The notes below the pieces were generated by a model, which was not told the DNA's origin, made no database searches, and worked only from the letters and a program-made list of their open reading frames with translations. DNA of 50,328 nt, taken from positions 506,744 through 557,071 of the forward strand of contig NW_019774192.1 in the NCBI RefSeq assembly GCF_001039355.2, written 5' to 3'. A program made the position numbers and the translations under genes. The stretch is from Lingula anatina (Eukaryota; Brachiopoda; Lingulata; Lingulida; Lingulidae). The number at the start of each line of letters is the position of its first letter. Within the stretch, counting starts at the first letter, position 1. Below are positions 33,297 to 43,876 of the stretch, in pieces.

Positions 33297-33345
33297 CCTG
33301 TCAGTGGCGAGTTGGGGAGAAAAGAGCAGCACTGATAGCAAGGTA

Positions 33346-34280
33346 CACGCTCGGCTGTCACCTTGATTGGATAGTAAACGATTGTCGTAAAATCGCTAAA
33401 TGATATTAAAATCGGGTACATAAACTTAAAAACCACCTAGGACAACCTAAGACTGCCACATTAATCCAATACAATGCAAAAATAAACTATAACAAGTGGT
33501 TAAAGCCTTCAAAACGAATGTCGTAAAGTCCCCATATACCTCCATAGAGACAATAAAATAGAATAAGCTTCTGAAACAAGAAAAATCCAGTTCCAACATA
33601 ATAATCGAAATAAAATACTGCCGGGCATCGGAGCGGCCTAAAACTTGGCACGCTTACCGCTAATACTGCAGGCTACATCATCCCGTCGCTCGTTTGTAAA
33701 TTCCGTGCATGGCATACGCACAATCAAACCGTATATCCAAATTCCACCTCTGATGTTTGAATTGGTCCTCTCTACAATCCAATTCAGGAAATGACGTAAC
33801 CGCAGAGGTCGCATTGTCCAATGGCATGGCTTCTTTTTCGTAATGGTAGGTTAGAGAGGACCAATTCAAACATCAGAGGTGCAATTTGGATATACGGTTT
33901 GATTGTGCGTATGCCATGCACGGAATTTACAAACGAGCGACGGGATGATGTAGCCTGCAGTATTTGCGGTAAGCATGCCAAGTTTTAGGCCGCTCCGATG
34001 CCCGGCAGTATTTTATTTCGATTATTATGTTTAAGTTGGCTGAGTTTTGTTTCAGAAGCTCATTCTATTTTATTGTCTCTATGGAGGTATATGGGGACTT
34101 TACGACATTCGTTTTGAAGGCTTTAACCACTTGTTATAGTTTATTTTTGCATTGTATTGGATTAATGTGGCAGTCTTAGGTTGTCCTAGGTGGTTTTTAA
34201 GTTTATGTACCCGATTTTAATATCATTTAGCAATTTTACGACAATCGTTTACTATCCAATCAAGGTGACAGCCGAGCGTG
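33346..34280. mobile_element. Foldback element, ~440-bp arms, 8-bp target duplication
   Basis: CACGCTCGGCTGTCACCTTG at the left is mirrored exactly at the right end, and the two arms (about 33346-33785 and 33845-34280) stay nearly identical along their length apart from a short replaced patch (about 33582-33596 versus 34030-34046) and a few substitutions. GCAAGGTA flanks both sides (33338-33345, 34281-34288). An 8-bp target duplication is typical of hAT elements, but the ends do not show a clear hAT consensus. No coding capacity. Read-through RNA would form a long double-stranded hairpin. Confidence 0.88.
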
Positions 34281-34288
34281 GCAAGGTA

Positions 34289-36500
34289 CTGTGTACACGT
34301 GAACCGGCAAAGTTAATGATAATTTCATGTTGCAAAAGCATAATTAAATTAGTCAGTTATTTTCCAAACAATATTATATGAAAAGCATATACATAGGTCA
34401 AACTAACAATAATATACAATTTCGATGACACTGAAAATCAAAACCTGCGGTGCACGATAGGTTGAGGAGAACACTGCCACTGCAAGTAATGCATGGAATT
34501 TTGTTGCATAACTGATAACACCCTATGCTGTGTCGTTGTTAACTCTGCGGTATTATTGCTGCTTAAATTAATACCTGATATTATTTCTCAGGCTACCAAG
34601 TACGTATCAACTTATTTTTGTGGCAATTTACCTCCATGTTCCATCATGTGTGCAGGTTGTTTACTATTATTATTATTATTATTTGTTCAAGCACATTTTG
34701 AAAAAGTGGCTATGCTTTAACAAGAGAAAGTCAAAATTTATGCTAAAGTTTAAAAGATTAAATCATCACTTGTATGTACAATTAAAGCTATTTGATTATG
34801 CATATTTGATTTTCAATTATCTTGATTATGATATGAGGTTTCTGCCTTTTTCTCTCGCCCTGAAATCAATATATAACAAGTAAAGTGATAGTGCTTTATT
34901 ACAATTTTTGCTGTATACTTTCAGATGCAAAAACTGTGTAGCATTTGGCAAAGCTGTAGAGATTGATGTGAGCAAAGACAAGAGGAAATGGTATTAGAGA
35001 AACTAGGAGGACAAGATAATGTAGATCCATCATCACAGCAAAGGTAGTTGGTGTGATCCTGTCCCTGAAGCTGTGCCACAAGTTTTCAACTGGTTGAGTC
35101 CTTACTAAGACAAGCTGCTGCAATGTGAATCGCAATATGTACTTTCAGGTTATATGTGGCAGATTTATGACAAAAGAGACCTTCACAATATACTTCAAAG
35201 GAGTTATCCTTGCGTCTATGCCTCCTCAAAAGTACACAGTTACAGTGACTAGAACATTGTCTGCAAATAGTGAGGCAGTGAAGGCTGCAAGGTGCCATTG
35301 TTTTTCAGTATTTAGAATGACAGTTTCTGTTTTTTTTTTATTTTTTATTCATTTTTAATGGGAGGGAGATTCACTTTGTTCTTTCTATGCCCGTTCAGTT
35401 TAGGGTTGATTGCAATATACCTGTATGGTAAATCTGTCATGTCTGTATGTAGAATTTCTATTGCTCAAATTTCTACATTTATTGAGTGCATTATGAAGTT
35501 TCCTGACTGATTAATGAGTTTACTTGTAGAAATATCTTTCCTACACACATTTTGTGATATTTTTACTATTTTATACATGTGATTATTCACATCTCATCAG
35601 TGGTGTATGAAAGGTACTTGGTATTTGCATTTTAGAACTGTACATCTGTGTACCAGCAGTGCTATATTGCAGTAATATCTGATGTTTCTAAAAATAAGCT
35701 TCATGTTTGATAATTAATTGGTTTGAAAAATAAATAAATAAATAATTCAAATAAAATCAATTTATTTTATATTTCACATAATCTGTTTTTATTATTTCTT
35801 CTAACTAAGCATTTAATCATAACAGCTCCCATCATTATACTGTTATATTGTAATAATATTGAAAGGTTCCAAGTTTTTATTAACAGGTTGATGCTAACGT
35901 ATTACAAATAATTATAAGCATCACAGCGTATTTCCTTACTGAAATATATCAAACACACCACTGGTATAATACCGGTAGAGATACAGGTAAAGATGGCAGC
36001 ATTGATAACTGGGTTTACAGCGCTGTTAGTGCAGCATGGTTAGTGTCAGATTGTTATCTGATAAAGTTTGCTACTAGGACCTCGGAACAAACGGTCTGGC
36101 ACTTGACAATCAAGTTGATAAAATCACAAAACGCCTGTAGAAAATAGAGCATTCCTGCCAAACATTGATTTGTTCAGATTCTTGACTATGGGGTGCGTTA
36201 CTGGTGTCAAGGGCCAAGACGTGAACTTAGGGGTTTGGCATGTCACTGGATATTACTCTCGATTTCTGCCCAAATCTAATGAAGCCTCAGTTGCTTAACT
36301 TTTGCCAATTTTCCAATATCTACAGGTTGTGTTGTTTAATGCTTGGGGTCTCTTCTCTGGCGGCGGTTAATTGGGACACCTGTGCGGCCTGTCAATGCAC
36401 CTAGACCCACTTTTACCAGTGCCACATTTTTCATTGCCGTAAATATCAAATTGTGAATAGAATGAGGAATAATGACAGTTATGAAAAAATGTTTGGAAGT
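34289..36500. other. Non-coding stretch, no gene supported
   Basis: Contains an (ATT)n run at about 34663-34684 and an A/T-rich stretch near 35725. Open frames at 34899-35358 on both strands overlap each other and show no domain. An ATG at 35994 (AAAGATGGCAGC) begins 16 plausible codons before TAG, but nothing supports it further. Confidence 0.45.
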
Positions 36501-36502
36501 AC

Positions 36503-36594
36503 CTGTCACCTTCGCCCCAGTAACCATATGGGCTGTGCCGCCCACCACCACAGGCGACACCTTGCGGAGCAAGCGCGCGTAATCCAGGGTGCAA
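36503..36594 (-). CDS. Candidate internal exon, unidentified protein
   Basis: On the minus strand, TTATTTTCAG ends at 36595 and a 92-base block follows up to GTGACAG/GTACTT, a good donor at 36502. It is markedly GC- and CpG-rich against its surroundings. In the frame with one leading base it reads CTLDYARLLRKVSPVVVGGT and then AHMVTGAKVT, ending with one base over, so phases are self-consistent; another frame is also open. The hydrophobic GG-containing stretch looks like part of a membrane or mitochondrial protein, but I cannot name it. A possible first exon with ATG at 37003 (MTQTK, weak donor at 36986) would join in phase; this is speculative. No downstream exon was found. Confidence 0.35.
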
Positions 36595-36602
36595 CTGAAA
36601 AT

Positions 36603-37115
36603 AACCTTGTCGCGTGACCCTATTCCTCCTTACTAAATTCACGCGAAGAATGCTAAAGTCATGTTTTATTATGCAGAAAAATTTCAAAATTAAACATTTC
36701 ATACATCATTTTATATTTTCTGGTGAATTTAATTCATCTCTGTAGTCTATTCATAATAATAATAAATTTAAAAGTGTCATTCTCTACACAAAATGAAAAA
36801 GCAGAAACAAAGCAACGTGACCTTCCTCAATGTCTATTATTGTGAGACTGAACACTACTCACCAATGTGTCAGTAATTGTGTCAGTTCAAGCTTCGCTTA
36901 TTGAATTGTTTTTTGACATTTTATTGGTGTCAAATACTTCAAATATCAGTATTTGTAATTATGATATTCCTATAAATAAAAACAACCTCTTGGTTTGCGT
37001 CATGGTGAAAATAATTACATTTTGTGTAATTGTGTTATGACGTCTTCACTTTATGCGGCAATCGCATTTTAGTAGAGTTTGAGGTTATAATTGCGTTGCG
37101 TTTGCTAAGGCTTCG
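36603..37115. other. Non-coding spacer
   Basis: AT-rich, no supported feature apart from the speculative minus-strand ATG at 37003. Confidence 0.45.
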
Positions 37116-37119
37116 AGAT

Positions 37120-37451
37120 AGCAGGGCTGCGTATCTCGAAAGTGCGTCTCGATTCCATGGCCCCGTATCTCGAAAAAGAATCGGTTATGGAATCGAGACA
37201 CTTACGTACGTGCGCAACATAGCGAACCTGGGCTCCGTATCTCGAAAGGCTCGCTATGTTGCGCACGTGCGCAAGCGTCTCGATTCCATAACCGATTCTA
37301 TTTCGAGATACGGGGCCATGGAATCGAGACGCTTGTACAAGTGCACAAATGTCTCGATTCCATAACCGATTCTTTAGAGATACGGGGCCATGGAATCGAG
37401 ACGCTTGCGCACGTGCGCAGCATAGCGAACCTTTCGAGATACGGAGCCCTG
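37120..37451. repeat. Palindromic foldback cluster with CACGTG centres
   Basis: Ends CAGGGCTGCGTATCTCGAAA and TTTCGAGATACGGAGCCCTG are inverted. Between them the words CTCGATTCCAT, CGATACGGGGCC-like and TTGCGCACGTGCGCAA (perfect palindrome at 37259-37274) alternate in both orientations. It abuts the left end of the second GGCCCGG element. Apparent open frames on both strands follow from the palindromic, repetitive words and are not genes. Confidence 0.75.
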
Positions 37452-37910
37452 GGTCCGGTTGCACCAACCGGTCGTAAGTGAGGCGTAGCAGTTGCGCCGG
37501 TGTGAACGGAATGGTAGTCCTAGTAACGTAAGTCCGACCGGACACTAAGTCCTGGGAACGTAAGTCCTAGGTCTAGCGTTGCTAGTAATGGAGGTCCTAG
37601 GATATACGTTACTAGGATTTAACGTCCGTAGGACAACAGTTACCAAGGAATGCATGTCCCACCGCCAGGAATCTAAGTCCGGATGGGACCTGTTATCCTG
37701 ATTTACACTAGGAATATATGTCCGCTACCATTTTTCTCTCGCACTTAAAGTGAGTGATAGATAGATAGATAACTAATATAATATTACCATTACTTTTAAA
37801 ATATTTCACCTAAACAAATACAATGGAATAAAAAGGTATATGAAGAATAACACTTGTTACATTTGCATATATTTATTTCAGTTTTTCACATATTTATTTC
37901 AGTTCTTTAT

Positions 37911-38117
37911 CTATTCATCTGCAACATAAACTTTCAAATTTGCCCTGTTTACGGCGCCTTTCAGTGTGCATCCGCCTTCAATCTGGAGGATGTAAGATCC
38001 AGATTTGGATATCCCCTTCACAACGTAGGGCCCCAGCCAGGGGTTTTCTTGTTTGCCCCCCTTTCTGTCACTCCTTCGTAAATTTCTTTTCAACACTTTT
38101 GTTCCCACGGTAAGTAC
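37911..38117 (-). pseudogene. Integrase C-terminal exon of a Ginger-like transposase
   Basis: Minus strand: TTTTACAG acceptor ends at 38118, then 68 codons to TAG at 37911. Blocks LTVGTKVLKRNLRRSDRKGG, WLGPYVVKGI and LKGAVNRANLKVY match the VG-KVL...R..RKGGK...WLGPY-V pattern at the C-terminal end of Ginger/Gypsy-type integrases, after the catalytic core. The DDE core itself is absent from the element, so it cannot be active alone. Alternatives are a Gypsy relic, but the 4-bp target and DNA-transposon ends argue for Ginger. Confidence 0.75.
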
Positions 38118-38381
38118 CTGTAAAATTAATTTAGATACCATACCCCTGTAAGTGTTTTTGCATCGTTAATCACAGTTCACCTGCATTCAATTTTAATATA
38201 AATGGTTATTGACTACGAAGTATACAAATGTACAAGGCGCACCACCAGTAAATGGTATAATCCAGGCAAACAGTGTACATATTACGGTCACACTATATTA
38301 AACCAATGCTTTATAAGTAAAATATGCATCAATTTGATTCATGGGGTAATTCACCAAAAGCTTATAACTCATCAGTTGAAT

Positions 38382-38490
38382 GTCCCCGGACCTAAAATCC
38401 TAGAAATGGTAGTCCCCGGACCTAAAATCCTAGAAATGGTAGTCCCCGGACCTAAAATCCCAGAAATGGTAGTCCCCCGGGCATAAATAC
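38382..38490 (+). repeat. 30-bp tandem repeat, three to four copies
   Basis: GTCCCCGGACCTAAAATCC starts at 38382, 38412 and 38442, with a degenerate fourth at 38472. The 30-bp period gives ten-residue repeats (VPGPKILEMV) in one frame, but there is no gene context. Confidence 0.9.
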
Positions 38491-38954
38491 CCATTAAATA
38501 GTAATCCCCTGCAGGACATTTATTCAAGGTACATAGGACCATTGTACACACATCCCAGGAATTATATATCTGCGTATAACGTAGTGTGACCTCTAATAAT
38601 ATTGCATATTAAACATCATGAAAATTGAAAGTTTACTTTATAATTAGACTTGCTTGTTCTCTGAATAACTCTTTTCTGTGTTGGTGTTGTCTCGATGGCA
38701 TACGTGCCCTCCTGAAGATATTGGAAAATAACTTCAACTTCGGGCCTGGTCCGGGTGCTGCTTGTCCCTTCCATATCAAACGTCTTGTGATGGTGTGGTA
38801 TTCATATATGAGCGGTATTTATAGTAGAACAAGGTAACGTCTGACATCTGGTTATGTCTGTAACCAATCAAAAATTTGCTACGTTGCAAAAATGACGACC
38901 AGGATAAAACAAAAGAAAAAAATTCACACGAAAAGTAAACATACTTTTATTTCT

Positions 38955-39042
38955 GTAAACGAAATTCGAACCTCCATCCACTTACACAATTACTCTGTAT
39001 AACATCCATTACACTGCACAGCCTGACCACTACACCAGGTAG
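38955..39042 (-). repeat. tRNA-like Pol III promoter pair (possible SINE head)
   Basis: On the minus strand an A-box-like TGGTGTAGTGG (about 39038-39028) and a B-box-like GGTTCGAATTT (about 38973-38963) lie about 55 bases apart, as in tRNA genes and tRNA-derived SINEs. The acceptor stem cannot be formed, so it is not a functional tRNA. Confidence 0.35.
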
Positions 39043-40520
39043 ACGAACTGGGGTACTTATATGTGCTCACTAAAGCATGATATTACTGTCAATAGTCATT
39101 ATCCACTAGTTTAAATGGTCGGACATAGTTATAGGGCGGACCTTCATTCCGTTGACTAATGTAAACGTAATGCAGGTCCGCCCGGAATAGAAGTCCTACC
39201 CTTTATTATATCAGGAATGCAGGTCCCATTAGGACTACTATTCCTCAGGAACGGCGGTCCGTAGGACCACCGTTCCTAGGAACCGAGGTCCGTTCACACC
39301 GGCGTAAACCGGGCGCAAATCGCTCCGCCCGAGTAAAGCCAGTTGCACCAAACTAGAATAGTGTTTACGTCGGTCTTAACTTAGTCGTAAATGTACGCCT
39401 GCCAGCTAGGTGGTGTAAGTCGGTCGTAGCTCGTTTTCCACTATGGCTAGGCAAGCACAGAGAGAGTTTGATGACAATTATCGTAGTTAACGTAGAAAAT
39501 GTGGGTTGTTATTTGTTAGTTTCTTACTCAAATCTTCCGTCTGTATAGCTTGGTTTTTAAAAAACTAATTATATATATATATATATGATTACTAAATACA
39601 TTATATGTGTAGCCATGTACATGTACCTGTATATGCATACACGGTATGTTCAAATTAAATCTTACCACACATGTAGGTACGTCTTGGCTCTCAGCAGTAC
39701 GGTTTCTTTAATTCTTTTCCTTTTCACAATTTTTGACAAATCATAACTAACTATAGTCATTCTTTCTTCACATTTTATATCATTAATATTTGACTTAATA
39801 CAAACATAGAGACGAAAGCTTAAAATATCAAACTTTTAAGGTTCATATATAATGTGTATTAGGTCTCTTGTATTTCTTAATCTCCAGGATGTAAGCTCGA
39901 TTGAATTAAATGATCTCTCACGGTGTAACCATAGATAAGAAGGTCATGAAATCGTCGGCACTGTTGTAAAAATATAAAAAGAGAGCAATGTTGGCGTTTT
40001 TGCATTATTTTCAGATTCAAAAGTTTCAATAACAAATGTGAAGGTGTTCAAATCCATTAATAGAAATACGTACTTCCTCCAACGCGTTTTTCTCATTTAC
40101 AGCAGCATACTATATTAGCATATTATAATAATATTTTGATTCGGAATATATTTACGATTTTATTGCTATATATCCAAGGCCACAGCAATGTTAACGTATT
40201 TTAACGTTCTTATTACTAAATCAAAATGGAATAATGTAGCTTATGAATTTCTCCGTCTCTGAAATGCTCCTTTTGTGTTTATTTGTCATCATTCCATAAT
40301 GACTGCAGCTGAGATCACCTCATTTGCCCAATTATACCATTCACGTATTGTTGGCCAGTGACGCAACGGAGCGTTACTTGGGCGTAGTTACGACGATCAG
40401 TTTTTGTCTTGGTGCAACGGGCGTAAGCAGGGAGAGTAAACCTGGCACACGGGCGCCAGGCGTTGCGGTTTACGACAGTCGTAGCCGAGTAGATTTACGC
40501 CCCGTTGGTGCAACCGGGCC

Positions 40521-40960
40521 CTGGTGCGCTCGTGTCTTTACAATGAACGTCGATTGGGTCATTCCATATCAACTCATCCAGCGAGGGTACCCTCCGTCAA
40601 GAATGTTGCTGATTTTCACATATTTTGTAGATATTATAGGGACTAGAAAAAACCTAAAATTTTAGATTGAGATCTCAACTGGTTTCAGAGTTATGACACT
40701 CCAAAGTTGGACCCAGCTGTGGGCTTGCTGTGCCTCACTTGAATCTAGGTCATGGTGACCTAGTTAAGAAAAACACTATAACAATAGCCCTGCATATCCC
40801 ATTGCTTTGTAGCTTTCATGACTTTATATCTTAACATTTCAGGAACCCAACTATCACACTGAAAATGGTCTGGCATATTTAAAATGCACTTAATTTTTAC
40901 TTTGAAAAATCCTTGTCATTTTTTTAAAAATGATAGACACCCCACCCTTTTAATCTAATT
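40521..40960 (+). repeat. Dispersed repeat shared with 46860-47245
   Basis: CCATATCAACTCATCCAGC, GTTGCTGATTTTCACATATT, TCTAGGTCA and GGCATATT-type landmarks follow in the same order at both places. It starts just after the GGCCCGG element and leads into the foldback element. No coding. Confidence 0.7.
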
Positions 40961-43452
40961 TTTCTCAATGTCTCCAAATGGACAGGAGTTTTTGCTTTAT
41001 CTTATATTAAAGAGGAGGCTTTGAACTTTAAAGTGACATTGTTAAATCAATTTGTATATTTTGGAGACAAAAGTAATTAAACATTATAAGAAAATATGTG
41101 ATATGGGCTATTGCATGGTCACTGATCCAGAACAATGTACTATCAAACACCCAAATTTAGAAATATCTACATTAGTTTACCTGTTATCTCTCAGAATAAA
41201 TTTCCTATGATGTTGTTATACTATAAAATATTTTTTGATGTGAATGAAATTGTTTTATGCAGATATTCTTTTAATTATTGACATCCCAACAATAGACCAG
41301 TTTTCATGTCTCCATCCAGATACCTACTTGTTGTGTCTTGTCATTTCAATGATATTTACAACCTAAATAAATGACCATATCATGCATGTGTCCCAAAACT
41401 TTTTTTATTATAATGTACATGTTTATCTATTTATTTATATGTCAAAATAGTTACATAATTTACATGTATATACAGAATGCTTTGTACAATTGTAACATGT
41501 ATTTACAAGTAAACATTTTAGCTTACATAACCTAAAAAATATGATTTTTCCATAATAACTATTTTTAGTTTAGTTAAAGATGATTAAAAAATCTAACCTA
41601 TGATACATAATATGAAAGGAACTTCTCACAAATTTTCCTTTGGCCACCCTGCATAATATTATATGATATGCCAGTGACAGGAACAGGGATGATAATTTTG
41701 CAAATTATATCATTTAATGGCACCCAGCAATTTAAATGCTTGCTGACCAAAGAAAATTCTGGGCGAGTAGATTATGTAAGATAAAATGTTATCCTTAGAA
41801 TACATTTAATGTAAATAGTTATACAAAGCATTCTGCATATTACCCCAACCTAATATGGAGGTGAATTTCACATGCTGTAGTTTAAAAAATATTACTGAAT
41901 GAATTTTGAAATTGTAGTCAATTTTTATAACCTGTGTGTAGAACAAAAATGCATGGCTGCCTCAAATTTACTTCTACATGCAATATTTATCATGTGTGTA
42001 TAGGTAACTTATGTTTCCCAGAAAAATGTTCCAAAAAAAAAAAAAAGGTTATTTTTGACCAAGTCCTTAGTGCAGTAGGTAACAGGGTCTTTTGCTATCA
42101 ACTGAAACATATACATAACATGCATAGTGTTTGGTATTTCTGACATAATTTTTTCACCACTAATAGAAAATAGTTCATTTTATGTTGCTTTTACTGTTAG
42201 CATGCTGCATTTGTATTTATAAAATTCAGTGACAAACAAACTAAAATTGCAGCAAAAGTTATAAAATTATAAAAAAAGGAAATCAGCACTTATTGAATTT
42301 GCAAAGTGAGCACAACACTTTCACAGTTTCAAAATTTCCATTTGTGACAGTTACATTTGGAGTTAGACTATGAATTAATTTTTATGACAAGTGGTTCCAG
42401 GATAATGAAACTTTGATACACATTTCTTCATGTGGGACCATAAAAATTACCAAACATTGTTTCTAATCCATGCATTGGATATTTTCGAGAGCATACCTCT
42501 GACATTATTTGCACCTTTATATTGGGTTTAGATGATAAACATGTAACTTTTTTGACCTACAAAAAAAGAAAACATGTACTTTATAATAAAACAATATGTT
42601 TTTGGACATATGTAAGACATCAGATATGCTAAAAACTTTTCAAAATGGCCGGACATTTGGACCAGCAGTAATGAAAAATGTGCCGGATTGAATGGATTTT
42701 TGTCAGACCGAAAATCACCCTGTGCGTTTGAGACAGATACTACCAGTACGATTAGGTAGCTTACCTTGTCTGAGAATGTGATAGGTTTGAAATGGAAGGG
42801 AAAAATGCTTAGGGTTTTATATAATTTTGTTAGTGAAGTATGTCAACTGTAAATTCAAAATTGCTGCTCTTAAAACGCTTTTGGTCCAATTTTTTACCGG
42901 TCCAGACAAATTTTCCCGGTCATGACCGACAGTTTCAGCATGTCTGAGTATGATGTGGTTATTTATTAAGGTTGTAAATATCTTTTAAATGACATAGGAC
43001 AACAAGTAGGTATCTGCACGGAGACATGAAATCTGGTCTATTGATGAGATGTCAATAATTAAAGAACAACTGTATAAAACAATTTCATTCACATCAAAAC
43101 AATATTTTATAGTATGACAACATCAGGGGAAATTTATTCTGAAAGATAACAGGTAAACTAATGTAGATATTTCTAAATTTGGGTGTTTGATAGTACATTG
43201 TTCTGGATCAGTGACCATGCAATAGCACATATCACATATTTTCTTATAATGTTTAATTACTTTTGTCTCCAAAATATACAAATTGATTTAACAATGTCAC
43301 TTTAAAGTTCAAAGCCTCCTCTTTAATATAAGATAAAGCAAAAACTCCTGTCCATTTGGAGACATTGAGAAAAATTAGATTAAAAGGGTGGGGTGTCTAT
43401 CATTTAAAAAAAAAATGACAAGGTTTTTTTAAAGTAACAACTGCACTCCCTT
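40880..43452. mobile_element. Large foldback element, ~500-bp arms
   Basis: Left arm (about 40885-41390) and right arm (about 42955-43450) are inverted copies, for example CAATGTCTCCAAATGGACAG versus its complement near 43355, and CATGGTCACTGATCCAGAAC versus its complement near 43205. Identity is high but lower than in 33346-34280. The ~1.5-kb interior shows no recognisable coding sequence. No certain target duplication. Confidence 0.75.
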
Positions 43453-43780
43453 ACGTGGCACCTGCGACTCGCAATTCCGACTTGTGCCTTTCGAGATCTT
43501 TCTAATGAAACCTTTATTGTACCTCCACGATCTCCGTTGCATCCAAAATCGGTAGGAGACCTACGGTCCTAAAATACACGGTACGTGCGTCCGGTTGTGA
43601 CCGAGGCTTTACCAATGTTACATGTCCACTAGCGCACGTCTTACCTTATGCCCCTATTCACACAGACCACGAATCCCACGAAAAGCCAGGTATTGACAAA
43701 TTTCCGGATTCGTGAGGATTCGTGAGATTTTACCAATTTTCTGGTCTAATTCGACACGCTCTACGATTCAGTTACGATAC
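43453..43780. other. GC-richer spacer, no gene
   Basis: Contains paired CACGAATCCCACGAAAA and GGATTCGTGAGGATTCGTGAG words at about 43667-43728, possibly a small inverted element. No coding. Confidence 0.35.
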
Positions 43781-43782
43781 AG

Positions 43783-43876
43783 GGCCCGGTTGCACCAACA
43801 GGGCGTATATTTACTCGGCTACGACTGTCGTAAACCGCAACGCCTGGCGTCCGTGCGCCAGGTTTACTCTCCCAAA
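43783..43876 (-). mobile_element. Isolated end of the GGCCCGG element
   Basis: GGCCCGGTTGCACCAAC with CAG just outside (43780-43782), followed by the reverse complement of the family's right end (CTACGACTGTCGTAAACCGC...GCGCCAGGTTTACTCTCCC). The rest of the element is missing. Confidence 0.8.

Larger units (their letters stand above)
37501..39298. mobile_element. Ginger-like DNA transposon, CCGG target duplication
   Basis: Ends TGTGAACGGA (37501-37510) and TCCGTTCACA (39289-39298) are perfect 10-bp inverted repeats, and CCGG stands on both sides (37497-37500, 39299-39302). Copy 1 of the host element has one CCGG at this place (GTTGCGCCGGCGTAAACC), so this is the filled site. TGTNR termini, a 4-bp target duplication and a retroviral-type integrase are features of Ginger elements; the integrase relic at 37911-38117 fits. 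Both subterminal regions (37510-37735 and 39118-39285) are packed with GTCC/GGAC words such as AGTCCTAGG, likely transposase-binding repeats. With only one coding exon left, it is a deletion derivative. Confidence 0.82.
37452..40520 (+). mobile_element. GGCCCGG-ended DNA transposon, copy 2, CTG target duplication
   Basis: Left end GGTCCGGTTGCACCAAC, right end GTTGGTGCAACCGGGCC; CTG at 37449-37451 and 40521-40523. The sequence matches copy 1 outside the inserts (for example TAGTGTTTACGTCGGTCTTA and AGAGACGAAAGCTTA). Without the 1798-bp Ginger-like insertion it is about 1.27 kb and non-coding. It lacks the Tc1 and LINE inserts of copy 1. Confidence 0.87.

Noticed and set aside
34899-35358. Overlapping open frames on both strands, one Cys/His-rich
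   Set aside because: No regular zinc-finger spacing, no splice context, and frames on the two strands are equally plausible, so neither is supported.
35994-36044. ATGGCAGCATTG start with 16 codons (MAALITGFTALLVQHG)
   Set aside because: Good initiation context, but the frame stops at once and only a weak GTTAGT donor is nearby.
37030-37545. Open frames of 111 and 146 codons on opposite strands with similar peptides
   Set aside because: Both come from palindromic words in the foldback cluster, which read similarly on the two strands.
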